Assembly: GCA_947508055.1 (NCBI GenBank) | Contig: CANNRR010000015.1 | Coordinates: forward strand, 1 to 40,656 | Direction of reading: 5' to 3' | Length of the DNA stretch: 40,656 nucleotides | DNA from: Burkholderiales bacterium | GTDB taxonomy: Bacteria; Pseudomonadota; Gammaproteobacteria; Burkholderiales; Burkholderiaceae_C | Shown: piece after piece, positions 36,408 through 40,656 of the stretch | Layout: each line of letters begins with the position of its first letter | Numbering within the stretch: the stretch's first letter is position 1 | Translations under genes and position numbers: made by a program | Notes under the pieces: generated by a model | Told to the model about the DNA's origin: nothing | Seen by the model: the letters and a program-made list of their open reading frames with translations, nothing else | Database searches by the model: none

Positions 36408-37076
36408 TCATTGCGCCGCAGTTGTTGCGATCAATGGCGCCACCCGTACACCAAGAGGTTCGTCGGCAAAGAACACGAGCACTACGGGAGTCTTGGTCGC
36501 CTTCCATTGAGGCTGTTCAACTACCCACTTCTGCACAAACTCAGCCACAGTCTTTCGCGCTGATTCACGTTGAACTTGAAGGAGTTCCTGCGTAGCGGCT
36601 TTGGTAGCAAGCGAAGCAGTGATTGATTTTTGCAACCCCGCGACCTGGTTAGGCCCAGTTAATGGCGACCAAATGCCATTCGAGAATGAATGTAGCTTGC
36701 CAGTGTCTATTGCAACGGGTAATGAGGGGCGGACCGCTGGAGCGACGACGATCAAAGTTCCACCTTCTGCCTTGAAGGCCCACTCTTTAGCAAGCTCGAT
36801 GTGGTAGCGATACACCGTAGGCACCTGAATCTGGGATACGGTCACTCCGACCGGTACACCGAGAATCGTATGGTCTTTCGAGGACTGAAAACGCTCTGTC
36901 GTGGTGACAGCACTAACCTCAAGCAAACCTCCAGCGGTTCGCATAACCACTGGAGGGATCACAGATTGTGGGACTGGCGGAGGTGGCAGTGTCGACGTCT
37001 GATACCACAACCGAAATCCAAGGTAACCATTGACCAATAGACTTGCGACTGCGATAACCGTTAAGACGAATCTCAT
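36408..37076 (-). CDS. Membrane-anchored protein, possibly DUF4230-like
   Basis: A 222-residue protein with an N-terminal membrane anchor (MRFVLTVIAVASLLVNGYLG), then a Pro-rich spacer (STLPPPPVPQSVIPPV). The body reads like DUF4230 proteins: a LLEVSAVTTTERFQSSKDH strand pair, then an amphipathic EWAFKAEGGTLIVVAPAVRP and a long C-terminal helix (about 155-190, QELLQVQRESARKTVAEFVQ). I am not sure of the family. It probably faces the periplasm. The start lacks a strong ribosome binding site (TACTCACC before ATG). It may be co-transcribed with the small helical protein that starts 82 bases downstream. Confidence 0.65.
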   Translation of the reverse strand: MRFVLTVIAVASLLVNGYLGFRLWYQTSTLPPPPVPQSVIPPVVMRTAGGLLEVSAVTTTERFQSSKDHTILGVPVGVTVSQIQVPTVYRYHIELAKEWAFKAEGGTLIVVAPAVRPSLPVAIDTGKLHSFSNGIWSPLTGPNQVAGLQKSITASLATKAATQELLQVQRESARKTVAEFVQKWVVEQPQWKATKTPVVLVFFADEPLGVRVAPLIATTAAQ

Positions 37077-37343
37077 GGTGAGTAATTGATGTTGACCGCG
37101 TTAGCAGTGCTGCGAAGCAAGCTCAATTGTCGCTCGATAGCTTGCGACTGACGAGGCATATTTGGTCGTTCGCAAGAAGAGGTAATCACCAGTGCACGTC
37201 ACCCTGCGCAAAACACTCCAAAACCACCTGACACCCCGACGCCTCGACGGCAAAATTTGGCCAGCAGGGACCTTTCACAGTGCACAATCGTCTGCTCAAT
37301 ATCTGTCCAGTCTCGACTCAGAATATCTGAACATTTGGGGGTG

Positions 37344-37937
37344 ATGATGAAACGATTGATGATCTTCTTGTTCCTACTCTATTCTTTAGCCGCAACGGCC
37401 GCGCCGACAAGTTCGACTGCCGCGATTCATCGAGATATTGATAAATTGGTTTCGGTATACAACGATGGTTTCGACCGCAGCAAGATCAAACCTCGCCATG
37501 TTACGTTTGGTGCACTATTTGGCCCAGTCTCTGAAACATCCAGGCAAGATGCTGTGGCATTTTTTGCTCTAAGTGACGTCGATCTCACGAACATTCATCA
37601 GGAATACATTGCCATCTTTGTTCAGGGCCGAGGAAGGGACTTGTCGGAAAACAATGGCCCTAAGGAACGCCCTTACCATCTGATTGCGACTGCCATGGTC
37701 GGTAGCCGATGGACCCGCACGTTGGATTGGAAAACTGCCAAGATTAGCAAGGGGCAAATCATTGTGCAGGGAAGCGGCTGGGGAGAAGGCGATGCTGGAT
37801 GCTGTCCAACAAAACCGATCGAAGTGATCTTCAACATCGCTGCCGATTTGGCAGACAACTTGACACCAAAACACTATCCGATACTGACGGAGACCGAGGG
37901 GCCTGCACAGTCCAAACCAGAGAAAGCCGAGAAGTAA
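37344..37937 (+). CDS. Secreted protein with GCCP motif, unknown function
   Basis: A 197-residue exported protein with a signal peptide (MMKRLMIFLFLLYSLAATAA). Two ATGs, 37344 and 37347, compete; the second has GGGGG at the better distance. The body has mixed alpha-beta character, and GWGEGDAGCCPTKPIEVIF near residue 160 resembles the GD-x-CCP motif of some secreted bacterial proteins. The two adjacent Cys could be a metal or redox site. The C-terminal tail is Glu/Lys/Pro-rich. It stands alone, with a hairpin 4 bases after its stop codon, and is convergent to the membrane gene at 38047. The gene lies in the lower-GC part of the window. Confidence 0.68.
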   Translation: MMKRLMIFLFLLYSLAATAAPTSSTAAIHRDIDKLVSVYNDGFDRSKIKPRHVTFGALFGPVSETSRQDAVAFFALSDVDLTNIHQEYIAIFVQGRGRDLSENNGPKERPYHLIATAMVGSRWTRTLDWKTAKISKGQIIVQGSGWGEGDAGCCPTKPIEVIFNIAADLADNLTPKHYPILTETEGPAQSKPEKAEK

Positions 37938-37939
37938 GC

Positions 37940-37962
37940 GTCAACAGCGAGTGGCTGTTGGC
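37940..37962 (+). terminator. Hairpin after the GCCP protein gene
   Basis: CAACAGC (37942-37948) and GCTGTTG (37954-37960) form a perfect 7-bp stem with loop GAGTG; two more pairs extend it to G37940-C37962. It starts a few bases after the TAA stop at 37935-37937. No T-run follows, so intrinsic termination would be weak; RNA-end protection is an alternative. Confidence 0.4.
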
Positions 37963-38046
37963 GGTGGACTTCGGGTTGAAATGTCAATGGTCAATTGGGC
38001 AATGACACAACCAAAAAAACTAACCTAGTACCCTTTGTCGGCAGGA

Positions 38047-38478
38047 TCAGCTTGCTTTTTTGACCGGCATCCAGATAACGCCTACGAGCATGATCGTCAC
38101 GACAACCCAAAAGACAACGCTCGCAGGGTCTCCAAAGACATTGAATTGGGGTTCAATCCCCGCTGCCGGGACAAAGGGCGTACTCAACATTGCCTCGGCT
38201 TGTGCGCTGAGTGTCTGGCCAGATGCCTTAAGGGTTCTCAGCCCCTTCGCGACTGCAGAAAACGAAAGCGCCCGAGCGGCAAACAATAGCATCCCCTGCC
38301 AGATGATCATCAGACCAAAAATAGTGGTCATAACTTTCGCAAATACGGTGCCACCGCCCTCGCGCAATCTCCCGGCAAACCTGAAGGCAACCCACAGGAG
38401 GAAAAAAGTCGAAAAAGTGTAAATTGCATTCGTATTCAATGCCGATTGCAGGTAAGTGAGGGTTTGATATTGGTCCAT
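38047..38478 (-). CDS. Small integral membrane protein, unknown function
   Basis: A 143-residue protein with hydrophobic segments at about 18-36 (IYTFSTFFLLWVAFRFAG), 46-70 (VFAKVMTTIFGLMIIWQGML) and 118-137 (VVFWVVVTIMLVGVIWM). The last residues are basic (PVKKAS), probably cytoplasmic. GAGGAA lies 8 bases before the ATG, a good start signal. It follows another small membrane protein by 56 bases on the same strand, likely one transcript. I do not recognise the family. Confidence 0.68.
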   Translation of the reverse strand: MDQYQTLTYLQSALNTNAIYTFSTFFLLWVAFRFAGRLREGGGTVFAKVMTTIFGLMIIWQGMLLFAARALSFSAVAKGLRTLKASGQTLSAQAEAMLSTPFVPAAGIEPQFNVFGDPASVVFWVVVTIMLVGVIWMPVKKAS

Positions 38479-38534
38479 TTTGATTCCTCGTAATGGGTTG
38501 ATTTAGTGGGGAAATACGAATCGAAAAAACGTGT

Positions 38535-38903
38535 TTAGACTCGAATCAGTCGTCCCCACGCTGCTGCAAAAAAAACATAAATTGCGACACCTGACCAAAT
38601 CAATGGGTTCATCGCGCCTGTGATACCCGCATGGGCACAAAGCCCACCGGCTAACAAGCAGTTGGCAAAAAATGCCTGGCCTAACCTTGTTTGAACCTGC
38701 GTGTCAGAAAAGTCTCGAACAACAAAGGAGAGTAGCGCCAGAAAAAGAAATGCTGCGCCATAGAGTCGTCCAACAGCTACGGTACCGGAACTCCATTGAG
38801 TTATTCCATAGATGCCGCCGGCCATTTCCGGCGCTAATAGAAAGCCAAGGCCGAACGGCAAACTGACCAGCCCAGCGAGCGTGGTTACCAATTTAAAGTT
38901 CAT
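38535..38903 (-). CDS. Small four-helix membrane protein, unknown function
   Basis: A 122-residue protein made almost entirely of four hydrophobic segments, with short loops. MNFKLVTTLAGLVSLPFGLG leads helix 1, GRLYGAAFLFLALLSFVV is helix 2, then FANCLLAGGLCAHAGITG and WSGVAIYVFFAAAWG. The pattern of a long N-terminal amphipathic hairpin, then three helices, recalls the DUF4345/DoxX-like small membrane families, but I cannot assign it. GGAGG is 4 bases before the ATG. It is upstream of the 143-residue membrane protein gene in the same direction. Confidence 0.7.
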   Translation of the reverse strand: MNFKLVTTLAGLVSLPFGLGFLLAPEMAGGIYGITQWSSGTVAVGRLYGAAFLFLALLSFVVRDFSDTQVQTRLGQAFFANCLLAGGLCAHAGITGAMNPLIWSGVAIYVFFAAAWGRLIRV

Positions 38904-39508
38904 AGATCCTCCGTTATGCCGAAAAAGCGTCGGCGCGCCTGTCTCTACTTTGAATCCAACGAACTTTCGGCAACTGTTCCGTCACCTCGCCGCATTCTTA
39001 ACCTGAGTCAATTGATTGTCAACGCTCACGTATTTCAGGGCGCCGACTTGAATTCGCAGAACAGTGATTTGCGCGTTGCAGACGACCGATTTGGCGGAAG
39101 CAGTTCGGTAAGTTGACTGACTCCAACCAGCCCACTGGAGTCATCCACGGCGTCAAATCCCATGACTCCTTGCGCCCCTCTGCCGAAGTAGATCTGACGC
39201 CGAAACCGTCATTGATTTTGTCAGCCCTGGATGTGGTTGAGGTGCTATAGACCGTTTCCTTCGGTACCAATCGATAGTGGCCATCACCGATCGTGAAAAT
39301 TAGTCCGTCAAATTTACTGATCAAGCACAACTCGCCACCGCGCTTTGAATCCGCCCGTTGGGCATCCCTTCGGGCACTTCGCGGTCATTTGGAAATCCGA
39401 CCCAAAAACTGCTAATTGCAACTTTCAGCTCTACATCGCTTCGAATCGCACCCTGGCGCGGGTGCCCGTTTTGCTGGCACGCTGTACAGCGTGCAAAATG
39501 GGTGTCCT
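38904..39508. other. 605-base intergenic region, no convincing gene
   Basis: Lies between a minus-strand membrane protein gene and the plus-strand haem kinase, so it holds two divergent promoters. A minus-strand open frame at 39019-39330 begins plausibly but turns into non-protein-like sequence, and may be a gene remnant. The last 30 bases hold a strong palindrome before the kinase start. GC looks lower than in the metabolic operons. Confidence 0.45.
39477..39494. promoter_or_regulatory. Perfect 18-base palindrome before the haem kinase gene
   Basis: GCACGCTGTACAGCGTGC is a perfect palindrome that ends 14 bases before the start codon at 39509. Nearby flanks CCCGTTTTGC and GCAAAATGGG can extend pairing. 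It could be a dimeric regulator's operator or, in RNA, a hairpin close to the ribosome binding site, which is otherwise weak. Confidence 0.5.
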
Positions 39509-40656
39509 ATGAAGCATTATCCCGCGCAAATATTCAGTCAGGTGGCAAAGGCCGTGCCTGCGCTCGTCCTGCAGCGGCGCTGGTGGGTCGTACTGGTTCT
39601 GATATGGGGTGTGGCCGTCTGGATGATGCTTGCAATCCGCATGACGGACATACGTGAGCAAAGCATTCGGGTTGCGACCGAGGGCGCCCGCAACATGTTT
39701 CGTATGGTGGTGTTGACCCGCAGCTGGAACGCAAGCCACGGCGGCGTTTATGTGCCCATTACCCCGCAGACCCAGCCAAACCCTTACCTCGAGGTTGCAC
39801 GGCGCGACGTCATGACCACCGATGGACAGGCAATGACCCTGGTCAACCCCGCCTACATGACGCGTTTGATTGCGGAGAAAGCCGAGTCCGACTCGGGCGC
39901 CATCTTTCGCCTGACCAGTCTGCGGCCGATTCGTCCTGAGAACGCTGCCGATGACTGGGAGCGCGTGGCCTTGCTTGCGTTCGAGAACGGGACCAGCGAG
40001 AGCATAGCCGTCACACCGGGCGCACGCGGGCTGCCGGGCCATCAGTTGCGCTACATGGCCCCGTTGCTGGTGCAGGGAACCTGCATGCCCTGCCATGCCA
40101 AGCAGGGCTACAAAGTGGGGGATGTGCGGGGGGGCATCAGTGTGTCGCAAGACTACGCGCCCATTGAGGCCGCAACCACTGCGGGCGTGCAACAGTCTCA
40201 GTTGACATACGGTGCGGTGTTTGTCCTGGTGGCGGCGTTGGGTTGGGCTTTGCTTGAGCTGTTACGCCGGCGCTGGCTGGATCTGGATGGCAAGATTTAC
40301 GAGCTGCAGCACACCCGGGAAGAGTTGGTCCAAAGTGAAAAAATGGCCTCGCTAGGTCGCATGGTGGCGGGCTTTGCGCACGAAATCAACACGCCGGTCG
40401 GGGTGGCGGTGGGTGCAGTTTCGCAAAACGAAGACGCGCTGGACCGCATCTCCGCCATGCTGAGCCAGGAAGAGGTCAGCGAAGAGCAATTGCGGGAGGA
40501 GTTGGGTGATTTGCGGCAAAGCAGTGCGCTGGCCATGGCCAACCTGCGCCGGGCGGCCAATCTGGTGCAAAGTTTCAAGCGAACCTCGATCGACCAGACA
40601 TCCGAGCAAGTACGCACGTTTGATATGAAGGAGCTGACCAACGATGTGCTGTTCGC
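39509..40656 (+). CDS. Sensor histidine kinase with periplasmic DUF3365-like haem domain, 3' truncated by window edge
   Basis: At least 382 residues are visible; the gene runs off the right edge. The N terminus [10 protein letters not shown] leads to a membrane helix at about 25-47 ([18 protein letters not shown]). The periplasmic part (about 50-225) looks like the DUF3365/Tll0287 domain: [20 protein letters not shown] at its start, and TCMPCHAK with C192, C195 and H196 as a c-type haem site. A second helix at about 232-252 is followed by a coiled coil and His[22 protein letters not shown] with phospho-acceptor His291. The ATPase domain is beyond the edge. A redox- or gas-sensing role is inferred from the haem motif. 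In-frame GTG 39491 is an alternative start, inside the palindrome. Confidence 0.88.
   Translation, partial: MKHYPAQIFSQVAKAVPALVLQRRWWVVLVLIWGVAVWMMLAIRMTDIREQSIRVATEGARNMFRMVVLTRSWNASHGGVYVPITPQTQPNPYLEVARRDVMTTDGQAMTLVNPAYMTRLIAEKAESDSGAIFRLTSLRPIRPENAADDWERVALLAFENGTSESIAVTPGARGLPGHQLRYMAPLLVQGTCMPCHAKQGYKVGDVRGGISVSQDYAPIEAATTAGVQQSQLTYGAVFVLVAALGWALLELLRRRWLDLDGKIYELQHTREELVQSEKMASLGRMVAGFAHEINTPVGVAVGAVSQNEDALDRISAMLSQEEVSEEQLREELGDLRQSSALAMANLRRAANLVQSFKRTSIDQTSEQVRTFDMKELTNDVLF

Noticed and set aside
39019..39330. Minus-strand open frame of 103 codons
   Set aside because: The second half is Arg/Ser/Asn-rich without protein-like pattern, there is no good ribosome binding site, and no family was recognised; at most a gene remnant.
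34000..39500. Possible integron cassette array, suggested by small unknown genes
   Set aside because: No attC-like paired core sites were found at the gene ends and gene orientation is mixed; no integrase seen.

Overview
The window looks like chromosome of a betaproteobacterium of the family Comamonadaceae, probably a Rhodoferax-like organism. This rests on the high GC of most genes, the protein family versions present, and two short intergenic repeat families that I associate from memory with Comamonadaceae genomes. No database was searched. No tRNA, rRNA, CRISPR array, transposase or phage gene was seen.

Layout. At 1-3.8 kb, the end of an enoyl-CoA hydratase gene is followed by a two-gene unit: a periplasmic sugar-type binding protein and a membrane GGDEF-EAL protein for c-di-GMP turnover. 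At 3.8-10.2 kb (minus strand) lie an ABC ATPase, a very large ABC permease fused to an M1-type metallopeptidase, a small membrane protein, a LysE-family exporter and a TerC-family membrane protein. At 10.5-12.0 kb (plus) are a class A acid phosphatase lipoprotein and a small secreted protein.

The centre, 12.1-23.7 kb (minus), is a nine-gene pyrimidine operon: preT, preA, dihydropyrimidinase, an N-carbamoyl-beta-alanine amidohydrolase, a BMP-type ABC uptake system (binding protein, double ATPase, two permeases) and a CodA-like deaminase. Together these import pyrimidine bases or nucleosides and degrade them reductively. A RutR-like operator sits just upstream of preT. The deaminase has Cys at residue 314, where E. 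coli CodA has Asp. As I recall, that change marks 5-methylcytosine deaminases, so the operon may route 5-methylcytosine through thymine into the same pathway.

At 23.8-31.8 kb (plus) is a signalling cluster: a receiver-domain protein, a CHASE-PAS-PAS hybrid histidine kinase with two receivers, a PhnD-type binding protein and a second, paralogous hybrid kinase. A composite repeat separates it from a convergent uup gene (ABC-F ATPase). From about 34 to 39.4 kb the sequence appears lower in GC and holds poorly characterised genes: a carboxypeptidase-regulatory-domain lipoprotein, small secreted proteins and small membrane proteins. The right edge cuts a histidine kinase with a periplasmic DUF3365-like domain carrying a CxxCH haem motif.

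Two themes stand out. Binding proteins are twice paired with membrane signalling enzymes instead of transporters. Repeat elements are woven into genes, including an in-frame 22-codon repeat-derived insertion between the signature motif and Walker B of the second ATPase domain in the pyrimidine ABC importer.
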